The notes beneath the pieces were generated by a model. That model saw nothing but the letters and a program-made list of their open reading frames with translations. It made no database searches and was not told where the DNA came from. 64,000 nt of DNA from Hyphomicrobium_A sp963776675 (GTDB lineage Bacteria > Pseudomonadota > Alphaproteobacteria > Rhizobiales > Hyphomicrobiaceae). A program made the position numbers and the translations under genes. Below are positions 34,067 to 43,286 of this stretch, in pieces; the first letter of the stretch is position 1, and each line of letters opens with the position of its first letter. The stretch lies in NCBI GenBank assembly GCA_963776675.1, contig CAVZNR010000030.1, positions 13,557-77,556 of the forward strand, in the 5' to 3' direction.

Positions 34067-34774
34067 TCAGGGCTCAGCAGTAATTTCGAGTTTGGCTTTT
34101 CGCATGCGCGTGGCGGCGGCGATGTAAACGGCGGCCAGGATGCTGAAGATATAGGCCTGGACCATCCCCGTAAGCAGACCGAGCACACTCATGGCGATCG
34201 GAAAAATGAAGGGCGTGATGGTCAGCAAGATACTGAGGATCATCGCGCCGCTCATCATGTTGCCGAACAGGCGGACGGCAAGCGCCAGCGTGCGCGACAG
34301 TTCGCTGATGATGTTGAACGGCAGCATAATAACCGTAGGCTCGATATAGGACTTCAGGTATTCACCTGCACCCTGTTCCCTCATGCCGAATACCGGCACA
34401 GCCACGAACACGCACAATGCAAGGGCCGCTGTGGTGGAGAGCGATCCCGTTGGCGGCTCAAATCCTGGTATGATCGTGCAGAGACTCGCGCTGGCCACAA
34501 AGAGAAAGAGTGTACCGAGGAAACCGATGTACCGGCGCGGTTGCCGTAAGCCGACATCCTCGATTTGCTTTTCGATGCCGCTGACGACGATTTCCAGTAG
34601 GTTCTGCCATCGTGAGCGCGTTAGTCCTTTGGACAAATTACCGGTGACGAGCTTCGCCCCGAAGGTCAAAGCAAGCATCAAGCCCCAAGTGAACACGATC
34701 GTGGCACTGAGCTTTACGAACCCATATTGCCAAAAGATTATCTGATCGGGGCTAAGGCGCATGGCTTCCCTCAT
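34067..34774 (-). CDS. atpB: N-ATPase a subunit
   Basis: The 235-residue membrane protein has about six helices. The essential arginine of the ion channel is in SELSRTLALAVRLFGNMMSGAMI, the family signature. N-terminal WQYGFVKLSATIVFTWGLML is the first helix. ATG codons at 34774 and 34762 are both possible. It overlaps the 3' end of atpR (stop at 34752), as usual for this operon. Confidence 0.93.
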   Translation of the reverse strand: MREAMRLSPDQIIFWQYGFVKLSATIVFTWGLMLALTFGAKLVTGNLSKGLTRSRWQNLLEIVVSGIEKQIEDVGLRQPRRYIGFLGTLFLFVASASLCTIIPGFEPPTGSLSTTAALALCVFVAVPVFGMREQGAGEYLKSYIEPTVIMLPFNIISELSRTLALAVRLFGNMMSGAMILSILLTITPFIFPIAMSVLGLLTGMVQAYIFSILAAVYIAAATRMRKAKLEITAEP

Positions 34775-35072
34775 TTGCCAGGCGGTCCTGTTCTACTTCG
34801 GCCGACCGCGTTTGCCTCATCACGAAAAGCCGGGCGATCGCAAATCCAAAGAGGCAGGCCAGCAGTCGCTGCCAATGCCCACCCGAAACGAGATAGAAAC
34901 CTGAGAGGACTAAAGACATCCGCAGCAGAAGGCTGCCAATGAACCACAGCGCCGGTCGCGCGGAAGCAGCGCCTTTATTGACCGTCACCCAAAGGCCGGC
35001 GAAGAAAACGACGCCAAGCGCAAGACCCGCGACGCCGGCTATGCTCAGCGGTACTAAATCATTCATTGTCAT
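34752..35072 (-). CDS. atpR: N-ATPase AtpR-type small membrane protein
   Basis: Starting at 35072 the product is 106 residues with about three hydrophobic segments (LVPLSIAGVAGLALGVVFFAGLWV, ALWFIGSLLLRMSLVLSGFYLV, LLACLFGFAIARLFV). Residues such as Arg in the second segment match AtpR, which is found only in N-ATPase operons and is thought to help assembly or stability of the c ring. The frame extends upstream to 35138, but the ATGs at 35072 or 35066, at the end of atpQ, are more likely. Confidence 0.85.
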   Translation of the reverse strand: MTMNDLVPLSIAGVAGLALGVVFFAGLWVTVNKGAASARPALWFIGSLLLRMSLVLSGFYLVSGGHWQRLLACLFGFAIARLFVMRQTRSAEVEQDRLANEGSHAP

Positions 35073-35397
35073 TCTCCTGCTCGTCGCGCATGGCTTGATC
35101 CTCCTTGGCCACCCAATGCCAGGCATTGAAACAGCCAATGGCGAGCCCAGCCACGAGGAGTGCTAGCGTCCAGGACCGCGCTCCGCCGTAATGCTTGTCG
35201 AGCCAGAGCCCAAGAGCCGCACCGAGCAGCGTTGGAACCGCGACCGACCATCCGATCAAGCCCATCATACCCAAGCCGAACCACACACCCGGGACGGGAT
35301 TTCGCCGCGCTTTGAGCTTTCTCTGCTCGTTCGCGCCAACTTCTTCCGCCAACGTCTGGCGACTTTTCGAAATGTCTCCGTCTCCGTCTTCACTCAT
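35059..35397 (-). CDS. atpQ: N-ATPase AtpQ-type (AtpI-like) membrane protein
   Basis: The 112-residue product has a charged N-terminus and two hydrophobic segments (FGLGMMGLIGWSVAVPTLLGAALGLWLD and WTLALLVAGLAIGCFNAWHWV). The GLWLD element matches the AtpI/AtpQ family. It occupies the third place in the atpDCQRBEFAG order. It overlaps atpC (stop 35390) by 8 bases and atpR by 14. Confidence 0.88.
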   Translation of the reverse strand: MSEDGDGDISKSRQTLAEEVGANEQRKLKARRNPVPGVWFGLGMMGLIGWSVAVPTLLGAALGLWLDKHYGGARSWTLALLVAGLAIGCFNAWHWVAKEDQAMRDEQENDNE

Positions 35398-35794
35398 GCT
35401 GGAAACTCGCGAAGCGCCGAAGAAATCCGCTTTCGAGCTTGGCCATCACTAAGCGCGTGCTCAGTTCGGTTTCATCCAAGGTCAGAAACTCACGTTCGAC
35501 AGATTGCCGGAGTTGACCGAGGTCGTTGCCACCGAAGGCGCGGCGGACCGAAACGAGCACATTGAGTCCGGTCTTGACGATGACACCCTGATCCACTGCA
35601 AGATAGACTTCTCCATCAGCGTCGCTCTCGTAGATCAGTATGCCCGGCTTCAGTGCAGCTACGCAGTCGAGACGCTGCGGAAGAAGCCCGAACGACCCAT
35701 CGCGCGCCTCAGCAACGATGCGAGATACATCGCTGGTCTCAGTGAAGACCTGGAAAGGCAGAAGAACCTTAAGCATCATGCGAGGTTGTGCCAT
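35390..35794 (-). CDS. atpC: N-ATPase epsilon subunit
   Basis: The product has the epsilon N-terminal beta-sandwich: MMLKVLLPFQVFTETSDVSRIVAEARDGSFGLLPQRLDCVAALKPGIL. It continues with YLAVDQGVIVKTGLNVLVSVRRA and a C-terminal helical hairpin. The ATG at 35794 (MAQPRMML) is favoured; a start at 35821 is also in frame. Its 5' end overlaps the 3' end of atpD (stop at 35769), so the two are translationally coupled. Confidence 0.92.
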   Translation of the reverse strand: MAQPRMMLKVLLPFQVFTETSDVSRIVAEARDGSFGLLPQRLDCVAALKPGILIYESDADGEVYLAVDQGVIVKTGLNVLVSVRRAFGGNDLGQLRQSVEREFLTLDETELSTRLVMAKLESGFLRRFASFQHE

Positions 35795-37334
35795 CTTTAC
35801 CTTCCGCTTTGGCTGCCGCACGTGATTTAGCGGCCGGGTCGGCAGACGCCCTTTGCATCGTAGTCAAGACCGATTTGGGCTCGCCACTCCCTTTGCTTTT
35901 CGCCGCGGGTCGGGCGACAGTTGCTTCCTGGGATCGTCCTGCGCCTTTCTTCACTTCGTCAATTGTGCCGATCATGTAGAACGCACTTTCAGGTACGTCC
36001 TTGAATTCGTCGTGGAGAATCCGCTCGCAGCCATCCAGGGCGTCCTCAAGGCTGACCAGTCTACCCTTGAGGCTCGTGAACTGTTCAGTCGTGAAAAATG
36101 GCTGTGTCAGGAATCGCTCGAGCCGGCGCGCTCGGCCGACCACATTGCGATCGGCTGGTGCCAGTTGTTCCAGCCCAAGCATGGCGATGATGTCTTTGAG
36201 CTCGGCATATTGCGCAAGTGTTCGCCGGATCTCCTGCGCCAACCCATAGTGACGCTCTCCAACGATGCCAGGTGTGGCCATCTTGGAGTTGGATTTCAGC
36301 GGATCAATTGCAGGATAGAGACCTTCGCTGGCCCGCTTGCGCGAGAGCACGATGGAGGCTGACAGGTGCGAAAAGGTGTGCACTGCGGCTGGATCGGTCA
36401 AATCGTCAGCAGGGACATAGACCGCCTGGATCGATGTGATGGCACCGGAATCGGTGTTGGCAATCCGTTCCTCCAAGCCCGATAGCTCGGTACCCATGGT
36501 CGGTTGATATCCCAGGCGTGAGGGCATTTGGCCCATCAATCCCGAAACCTCCATGCCGGCCTGGATGAAGCGAAAGATGTTGTCGATCAAGAGCAAGACA
36601 TCGCGATGCTCGTCGTCTCGAAAATACTCCGCCATTGTCAACGCGGCGTGGCCGATCCGAAAACGGGCCCCGGGTGGCTCGTTCATCTGACCGAACAACA
36701 TGACCATGTTCGGCAGCACCCCCGCAGCCTTCATCTCCCGGTGAAGCTCTTCGCCTTCACGACAGCGCTCGCCGATGCCACAGAAGATGCTGACGCCTTC
36801 CTGATGGCCGATCATGTTGTGGATCATTTCGGTCAGCAGCACCGTTTTGCCGACACCGGCACCACCGAAGAGGCCTGCCTTTCCGCCACGCTCCAGCGGC
36901 AGGAGCACGTCTATGAGCTTAATCCCCGTTTCGAAGACCTCTGATTTGGTGGAGCGCCTTGCCAGTGGCGGGGGCTGACGATGAACGGAGCGCCAATTGA
37001 TATTAGACGGCGGCCCTTCGCGGTCGATCACGCTACCGAACACATCGAACATGCGTGAGAGAATGCCCTTGCCGACCGGCGCCTGGAGCGGTCCGCCGGT
37101 GTTCTCGACGCTCATGCCGCGGGCCAGTCCTTGTGTCGGCGTGAGCGCAATTCCCCGTACCCGCTGAGCATCGATCTGAGCCAGCACCTCGAGCATGATT
37201 TCTTTATGCACTCCAGTACGTAGGACCGAATAGATGGCAGGCAGTTGCTCTTCGAACCTCACATCGACGACGCTGCCACGCACCGCTACGACCACGCCGG
37301 AGCTCGGCTTTGTGATGACGTCCTGTTGTGGCAT
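35769..37334 (-). CDS. atpD: N-ATPase beta subunit (catalytic)
   Basis: From the ATG at 37334 the product is 521 residues. It has the beta-subunit P-loop GGAGVGKTVLL, the catalytic glutamate region GERCREGEELHREM, VLLLIDNIFRFIQAGMEVSGLMGQMPSRLGYQPTM and the DELSEED-region equivalent. A C-terminal tail of about 60 residues rich in Ala and Lys extends past the normal end and overlaps atpC. atpD is the first gene in the N-ATPase order atpDCQRBEFAG, all minus strand. The variant GERCREGEE (for GERTREGND) is typical of this family. Confidence 0.94.
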   Translation of the reverse strand: MPQQDVITKPSSGVVVAVRGSVVDVRFEEQLPAIYSVLRTGVHKEIMLEVLAQIDAQRVRGIALTPTQGLARGMSVENTGGPLQAPVGKGILSRMFDVFGSVIDREGPPSNINWRSVHRQPPPLARRSTKSEVFETGIKLIDVLLPLERGGKAGLFGGAGVGKTVLLTEMIHNMIGHQEGVSIFCGIGERCREGEELHREMKAAGVLPNMVMLFGQMNEPPGARFRIGHAALTMAEYFRDDEHRDVLLLIDNIFRFIQAGMEVSGLMGQMPSRLGYQPTMGTELSGLEERIANTDSGAITSIQAVYVPADDLTDPAAVHTFSHLSASIVLSRKRASEGLYPAIDPLKSNSKMATPGIVGERHYGLAQEIRRTLAQYAELKDIIAMLGLEQLAPADRNVVGRARRLERFLTQPFFTTEQFTSLKGRLVSLEDALDGCERILHDEFKDVPESAFYMIGTIDEVKKGAGRSQEATVARPAAKSKGSGEPKSVLTTMQRASADPAAKSRAAAKAEGKDGTTSHDA

Positions 37335-37734
37335 GTCCGTTTGCGTCCTGTTTGCAGACCTACTCGCTCGGTGGTGGTTGTGAAACCGGCCAGAGCGCTC
37401 GCCCATTACGAAGCAACAATCAGTCTCCCGTTGGCGCTAGCGCAGTCGTATCGGACCCGAACAGACGGTAGCCCTGCTTAGCAATGCCGGACTTTGCGTC
37501 TTTTGCCGCACGGAACCCGAGTTCATCGACGGTCTTCACAATTCCCAATGGCCAGAGCACCTTTCGGCAATTGGGTTCAATTGTTGAGCCATAAGGGACC
37601 AATCGTAAACACCTCGATAGGATATTCAGTGGACCTACCGAGGGGCCACGGCCATCCCCTTACCGAGCGGGTTTTTGTGCGCTCTTCCCGAGCCCAAGGA
37701 TCCCGTATGAAGTGCGGATCAATGGTGCAAAAGC
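37335..37734. other. Divergent intergenic region upstream of atpD
   Basis: It should carry the N-ATPase operon promoter (minus) and that of the receiver-domain gene (plus). A minus-strand frame at 37420-37602 (60 codons, TVDELGFRAAKDAKSGIAKQ in the middle) is protein-like but lacks a ribosome binding site and is not called. Confidence 0.4.
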
Positions 37735-38154
37735 ATGAGCGTGAAGCCAATCAAGACTGCTCTCCTAATCGAGGATAATCCTGCAGACGCGCGCCTATTG
37801 CGCGAGCTGTTCAACGAGAAGGGCGCGGACTTTATCGAGCTGGAGCACGTGGACTGCATGGGTGAGGCCGAGAGGGTCCTTTCGGAGCGCGAGTTTGACA
37901 TTGTCGTGCTCGATTTGGGATTGCCGGACGCCGATGGCTTAGCAGCTGTACAGCGAGTGCACAAAGCCGCCCCCCGCGTTCCATTGGTGGTGCTGACCGG
38001 CCGGGACGACGAGACGCTAGCCGCACAAGCGTTGCAAGAAGGTGCGCAGGATTATCTCTTCAAGAGTCAACTAACGACCTGTGACGACCGTGGCCGCAAG
38101 CGTCTCCGCGCTAGAATTTCGGGACAACTGTACCCGAGGGGGGACTGTCGCGTG
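37735..38154 (+). pseudogene. Truncated response-regulator receiver domain
   Basis: Residues 1-118 form a receiver domain: TALLIEDNPADARLLRELF (acidic pocket), phospho-acceptor Asp in VVLDLGLPDADG, Thr in VVLTGRDDE and Lys in EGAQDYLFKSQ. Receivers of this type normally continue into a PAS-kinase or GGDEF-EAL protein after the YLIKGQ segment. Here similarity stops at that point, and the frame runs through about 20 basic residues straight into a glycosyltransferase start. It is most likely the stump of a larger signalling gene; whether the fused product is made is unknown. Confidence 0.75.
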
Positions 38155-39682
38155 ATGCGCGTCTTGCTCTGGCACGGCTGGCTTCTTGAGGGGGGCGGCT
38201 CCAACGTCTACACGGCCATGGTCGCGCGGGAGCTGCGGGAGCGTGGATACGACGTTTTGCTCCTCTGCCAGGAAAAGCACCCGGCGCGTTTCGCGTTTGT
38301 CGACACATGGGGCACCGTCGACGAACGCGGCGTCTCGGAGCTCACACCCACTTCGGCCGAGTCGGCAGCGGGTCGCGTCGTCGCCCTCCGCCCTTTCATC
38401 GGCGCCATTTTGCCGGTCTTCGTGATCGACGAATACGAGGACTTCGACCGCGTGGAGCGGTTCGTCAGTCTGTCGGACGACGAACTCGACGTCTACCTCG
38501 ACTTCAACATCGGTGCCCTGCACGCCGCTGCCGAGTGGCACGGCTCGGAGGTGATCGTTGCGGGCCATGCCATTCCCGGGCCGATCATCGCGCGGCGCGC
38601 CCTTGGCGCGGGCCGATACATCGCGACGGTTCACGGAAGTGATCTTGAGTACACTGTCGCTCAGCAGCGCCGGTACGCCCATCTGGCCAGGGAGGGTCTC
38701 GAGGGTGCGATTGCCGTGGTCGGCGCTACCCGCTACGTGCTGGCGAGAACCTGCCAGTTGATACCGGGCATTGCCGCCCGCACGCGGGTGATACCTCCCG
38801 GCGTGGATGCCGATCAATTCCGAACGAAACCGCGCGCTGAGGCGCTTACACAGGTCGCCAGCCTCCTGACAGCCGATACGGAGACCGCGCGCGGACGACC
38901 GGATTCACTTGGGGCCGAAATCGATCGCGCGCTCGTAACTCGCGACACGAAAGCGCTTGACGCTTTTGCGCATCGGTACGACCAGACGGTGCCCGATCCC
39001 GGCGCGTCCACCCGTCTCGCGGCGCTCGCTGCCCATCGAGGTCCCCTCATCGGCTATTTCGGGAAGCTCATAGTGCAGAAGGGGGTGGAGCGCTTTCTGG
39101 AAGGACTTCGCGCTGCTCGGACCGCAAACCCGGGGTGTCATCGTCGGCTTCGGCCTCTTTCGCGAGTGGCTGGAGGCACTCGCGATCGCACTCGACCGCG
39201 GCGACGCCGGGGCGGCGAGATGGCTCGCTGACATGTCCGGCATGCAGGTCGAGTTCGGGTGCCAGATGGCCGCGCTCTCCGGTTTACGAGGGCGTCTGGA
39301 CTTTACTGGATGCCTCGACCACCGCTACGCACCGTCTGCGCTCGCGGCGCTCGATGTCCTGGTCGTTCCGTCGACCCTCAACGAGTCTTTCGGCATGGTT
39401 GCCGTTGAGGGAGCGGCCGCCGGTGCGCTCCCTTTGGTTGCCAACCATTCCGGACTTGCGGAGGTCGCCGTCGTCCTGGAGGACGCGGTGGACCGCCCGG
39501 GTTTGTTCTCATTCGAGCCTGGCAACGGGGCCACTCGTCGACTGGTCGCCGGCATTGAGCGGATCATGCAGCTGCCGGCAGCAGAGCGATCCGAGCTCCG
39601 CCAGAAGGTGGCCGCGTACGTAGCCTCAGAAATGACGTGGGCTCGGACCGCAGACCACTTGCTCGCCGCGGCCATTCACTAG
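38155..39682 (+). pseudogene. Glycosyltransferase family 4 protein, frameshifted
   Basis: The ATG at 38155 follows a GAGGGGGGA site, so the gene has its own start although the upstream receiver stump is in frame with it. The N-terminal half has the GT-B acceptor domain start MRVLLWHGWLLEGGGSNVYT and VIPPGVDADQF. The frame breaks near 39110 after ERFLEGLR, and the next frame continues LLGPQTRGVIVGFGLFREWL to the donor-domain motif STLNESFGMVAVEGAAAGALPLVANHSGL, ending at 39682. Deleting one base restores about 508 residues. The acceptor and membrane context are unknown. The style of sequence resembles actinobacterial glycosyltransferases, so transfer is possible. Confidence 0.8.
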
Positions 39683-39890
39683 TTGCGGGGCGGCACCCGC
39701 TCGGGGCCCGTTGCTGAAGTTGAGACCCACCGCGGCGTTGGTCCGCTTGGTGGGGTGAAGCTGCCGTGTTGCGCTCATACGCCACTCGTCAGCCTTTGAC
39801 TCATATCTGACGTGGCCAGCATAGTTTGGGTCTTCTCACGCTGCAGAGCATCACTAGCCACAAATTCAAATTGCGAAATGTTCCGCGCCG

Positions 39891-41306
39891 TCAGTCCAGC
39901 GCCTCGATCCCCATCTCGGGACATTGCGAGAGGTCCGAGCCGCCCTTCTGCGGCAGCTGGCGGGCCAGATCGCGCAGGGCGGTGCGCAGACCCTCTTCGA
40001 GCACCGGGTGATAGAAGGGCATGGCCAGCATGTCCTGAACCGTCAGGCCGCGTTCAATGGCCAGTGCCAGCAGATGCGCCATGTGTTCGGCCGCAGGCAC
40101 GCACATTTCGGCCCCTTTGAGCCGACCAGTCGTCGTGTCGGCGTACAGCCGCATCAGCCCCACATTGCGTTTGGCAATGCGGGCGCGACCCTGGCGGGTG
40201 AAATCGGCGCTGCCTATGGTGATGGTGTCGGGGTTGAGATCGGCCAGGCGCGCGCCCACCCGCGCCACGCCAGGCGCGGAAAAAACGATTGTTAGCTCCG
40301 TGCGGCGGCAATAGCTTGCCGGCTGCACGGCCACAGCGTTTTGCCCTGCGATATGACCCTCGTCGGCAGCCTCATGCAGAAGGGCAAGGTGTCCATTGGC
40401 GTCGCCCGCCAGATAGACGGGCAGATCGGCGATCTGCATCGTGGTTGGGTCCACCGGAGGCATGCCGCGGTCGTCAAGCTCCACGCCCAGCGTTTCCAGC
40501 CCCAGCTCGTCAATATTCGGTCGTCGCCCCATCGCAGCCAGAACTGCATCGGCGGTGAAACTGTCGCCGACGCCGCTGACGGCGATGCCGTCTTCGGCCT
40601 CCGCCAGCTCGACCGCCGCGCCAAGGCGGAAGGAGAATTCTCGGGCGAGGGCCGTTTGCAGCGCGGCGGTGACCTCCGGATCGGTCAGCCCAGCCAGAGC
40701 CTTGACCGCGTCGAACCCCGCCACCTCCAGCCCCAGTCGTGACAAGGCCTGCGCCATCTCGATGCCGACCGCGCCCATGCCAACAACGGCGATGCGGCGC
40801 GGCAGGTCGGGCTGTTCGAACAGGGTGTCGGTGGTCAGGATGAGGTCACCGAACCGCGCCCAGTCCTTTGGCACGACGGGGCGACTTCCGGTGGCAAGGA
40901 CGATGCAGCGCGCAGCAATCTCGCGGCCTTCCACCGCCACCCGGTCCGGCCCCAGAAGCCGCGCCCGCCCGGCAATGGCGCGCGCACCCAGATTGTCACG
41001 CACTTTTTCCGGGCCCTTGACGAAATCATCGCGTAGGCGGCGCACCCGCGCCAGCACCGCAGGCACGTCGGCAAAAACGGACTCGGCCCCCCTCAGCCCG
41101 AAAGCCGAGAAATCATGGCGGCGGTGGAAAACATTTGCGGCCTCGATCAGCGCCTTGGAGGGCATGCAGCCCACGGCCGCGCACGTCGTCCCCCAAGAGC
41201 CGTCATTGACCAGCAGAAAATCCTCGGTCTTTTTGCGCACCGCGCGCATGGCGGAAAGGCCCGCCGTGCCCGCCCCGATGATGATGACATCCACATGTTC
41301 GCGCAT
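39891..41306 (-). CDS. Dihydrolipoamide-dehydrogenase-like flavoprotein disulfide reductase
   Basis: The 471-residue protein has FAD motif VIIIGAGTAGLSAMRA, the redox-active Cys pair in GTTCAAVGCMPSKALIE (C-x4-C), NAD motif IAVVGMGAVGIEMAQALSRLG, second FAD motif LPVYLAGDANGH and the C-terminal interface domain with the His-Glu pair in FYHPVLEEGLRTAL. It is a stand-alone gene without E1 or E2 components, so the substrate may be something other than lipoyl protein. Adjacent DsbA-like and alcohol dehydrogenase genes point to a small redox group. Call as dihydrolipoyl-dehydrogenase family. Confidence 0.9.
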   Translation of the reverse strand: MREHVDVIIIGAGTAGLSAMRAVRKKTEDFLLVNDGSWGTTCAAVGCMPSKALIEAANVFHRRHDFSAFGLRGAESVFADVPAVLARVRRLRDDFVKGPEKVRDNLGARAIAGRARLLGPDRVAVEGREIAARCIVLATGSRPVVPKDWARFGDLILTTDTLFEQPDLPRRIAVVGMGAVGIEMAQALSRLGLEVAGFDAVKALAGLTDPEVTAALQTALAREFSFRLGAAVELAEAEDGIAVSGVGDSFTADAVLAAMGRRPNIDELGLETLGVELDDRGMPPVDPTTMQIADLPVYLAGDANGHLALLHEAADEGHIAGQNAVAVQPASYCRRTELTIVFSAPGVARVGARLADLNPDTITIGSADFTRQGRARIAKRNVGLMRLYADTTTGRLKGAEMCVPAAEHMAHLLALAIERGLTVQDMLAMPFYHPVLEEGLRTALRDLARQLPQKGGSDLSQCPEMGIEALD

Positions 41307-41431
41307 CTGCTGACCTCTCTTCGGTCGGCGTCGTGGTGCCGGCCACCTTATTGGCGCGCGTCGATGAGGGGATCGAGTAAGCAGGCGACTTGTTGCACGG
41401 CCTCACGGCAGAAGTCGATCTGCAGCAGACT

Positions 41432-42121
41432 TCAGCACCAACTGGCTTCACTTGCGTCCGGGGAGCGCAAAAGTTCCTGAATGTTGGCTTCAATCAGGCG
41501 GAATCCAACGTTCCCATAAAGCTTCTGGCGGCCCTCGTTTAGGACGAAGCTCGGACTTCCTTCGATCCGCATCTTGTCGGCATCTTGATAGTCTGCAGCG
41601 AGCTTGGCAAATGCGGTGCCAGAGTGGATGCACTGCTCGACCGCGGCCAGATCAACGCCGAGGGGTTCGGCTACTTGGCACTGGACATCCCAACGACCGA
41701 TGTCGCGACAGTCCCGGAAAAACGCGGTGCGAAATGCACTCAATACCTGACCGAACACATGCCCTGACGGACAGTCATTTTTCTCTGCCGCTCCTTGTAT
41801 TGTTTGCTGGACGGATTTCATGAACAGATGTGCACTTGCCGAGGTTGCCGGGCGTGTCCTTAGCCAGATCTCTGGGTGGATCTCGATATGCGAAAAGCGC
41901 TTCGCCACCTCCTGCAAATGTGCATTGAACCCGTGGTATCCGCCCCGGTCCTTCCAGGTGGAGGTGATTTTTCCATCTGTGTCTCCAAAGACCGAGCAGA
42001 ACCGGTACTCTATCCGGACAGCATCGCCGTACTTCTTTTCGACGGCCTCTATGCGGGCTTGCGATGCGTAAGCCCAGATGCACAAGACGTCGGAGAAATA
42101 TGTAATCTCGACTAGGTTCAT
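41432..42121 (-). CDS. DsbA-family (FrnE / 2-hydroxychromene-2-carboxylate isomerase-like) thioredoxin-fold protein
   Basis: From the ATG at 42121 (GAGAGGTGG upstream) the product is 229 residues. It begins with a beta strand and active-site region ITYFSDVLCIWAYASQARIE, where the usual CPWC/CxxC is reduced to a single Cys (CIWA). The C-terminal thioredoxin half has EGSPSFVLNEGRQKLYGNVGF with the cis-proline in SPSF. No signal peptide, so cytoplasmic. Losing the second cysteine suggests a glutathione-linked or isomerase role. It lies 2 bases from the alcohol dehydrogenase stop codon region on the same strand, so the two are likely one operon. Confidence 0.85.
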   Translation of the reverse strand: MNLVEITYFSDVLCIWAYASQARIEAVEKKYGDAVRIEYRFCSVFGDTDGKITSTWKDRGGYHGFNAHLQEVAKRFSHIEIHPEIWLRTRPATSASAHLFMKSVQQTIQGAAEKNDCPSGHVFGQVLSAFRTAFFRDCRDIGRWDVQCQVAEPLGVDLAAVEQCIHSGTAFAKLAADYQDADKMRIEGSPSFVLNEGRQKLYGNVGFRLIEANIQELLRSPDASEASWC

Positions 42122-42164
42122 CTGAGGCCACCTCTCGCCTTGGAAATCCGCCCGCGCGCACAAA

Positions 42165-43202
42165 TCAGGTTGTGATGATGACCTTTAGCGCCTTGGTCTC
42201 GGCGGCATTGCTAAAGGTCTCGTAGGCCTTCTCGCCGTCCGCCAGCGTAAAGCGGTGCGTGATCAGTAGCGCCGGATCGATCTTCCTCGCTGCGACGGTC
42301 TTGAACAGCATCGGAATGGTCGCAGTGTCGACCAGACGCGTGGTGATCGAAATGTTGCGGTCCCACAGGGCTTCCAGATGCAGACTGGCGGGTTTGCCGT
42401 GGACACCGATATTGGCGATGGTGCCACCCGCCGCGACCAGCTTCTCGCAGAGCTCGAATGTTGCGGGTATGCCAACGGCCTCGATTGCCGTATCGACCCC
42501 TGCGCCGTCGGTGAGCGTCATCACCGCCTCCACGGCCCTACCATCGGTCGAGTTGATAGTGTCGGTGGCACCGAGCTTGCGGGCAATCTCCAGTCGGTTG
42601 TCGTCGAGGTCGATCATGATGATCGACGCCGGCGAGTAGAACTGCGCCGTCAGAAGGGCCGCCAGGCCGATCGGCCCCGAACCGACGATGGCGACTGAGC
42701 TGCCTGGTTGGACCTTGCCGTTCAGGACGCCGCATTCGAAACCGGTCGGGAGGATGTCGCTCAGCATCACCAGCGCCTCTTCATTGGCACCTTCTGAGAT
42801 GTGGTAGAGGCTCATGTCCGCGTGAGGCGTGCGGACGTATTCGGCCTGTGTCCCGTCGATCGCATTGCCGAGTATCCAGCCGCCGGTGGTGCAATGCGAA
42901 TACATCTGCTTCCTGCAGAAGGCGCAGGTCCCGCAGGCGCTGACGCAGGAGATCAACACATGGTCTCCCGGCTTGAAGCCGGTGACGGCGGCGCCCACGC
43001 TGTCGATCACGCCGACGCCCTCATGGCCCAGGATACGGCCCGGTGTTGCCGTCGGAACATCACCTTTCAGGATGTGCAGGTCGGTGCCGCAGATCGTGGT
43101 CTGCGTGACCCGCACGATTGCATCTCCGGGAGCTTTGATGACCGACTTGGGGCAATCCTGCAGCTTGATCTGGCCGGTCCCAGCATAGACCATTGCCTTC
43201 AT
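42165..43202 (-). CDS. Zinc-dependent alcohol dehydrogenase (MDR superfamily)
   Basis: The product has the catalytic zinc cysteine in TTICGTDLHILKGD, GHEGVGVIDSVG, the structural zinc cysteines in CVSACGTCAFCRKQMYSHC, and the nucleotide fold VAIVGSGPIGLAALLTAQFY with Asp in MIDLDDNRLEIA (NAD preference). The ATG at 43202 follows a GGAGG site and matches family N-termini (MKAMVYAG); an ATG at 43286 gives 28 extra residues. It oxidises or reduces an alcohol/aldehyde of unknown identity and may dispose of reducing power alongside the fermentative genes nearby. Confidence 0.93.
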   Translation of the reverse strand: MKAMVYAGTGQIKLQDCPKSVIKAPGDAIVRVTQTTICGTDLHILKGDVPTATPGRILGHEGVGVIDSVGAAVTGFKPGDHVLISCVSACGTCAFCRKQMYSHCTTGGWILGNAIDGTQAEYVRTPHADMSLYHISEGANEEALVMLSDILPTGFECGVLNGKVQPGSSVAIVGSGPIGLAALLTAQFYSPASIIMIDLDDNRLEIARKLGATDTINSTDGRAVEAVMTLTDGAGVDTAIEAVGIPATFELCEKLVAAGGTIANIGVHGKPASLHLEALWDRNISITTRLVDTATIPMLFKTVAARKIDPALLITHRFTLADGEKAYETFSNAAETKALKVIITT

Positions 43203-43286
43203 CCGGGTGACGCCTCCACGATCGTTGGCCGGTGTGGTGTCGGCGGAACGGGGCGCTTTGGGATTCGATTTCAACGTCGTGGTCAT

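Noticed and set aside
37420..37602. Possible 60-residue minus-strand protein upstream of atpD
   Set aside because: Reasonable composition but no ribosome binding site and no known N-ATPase gene at that place.
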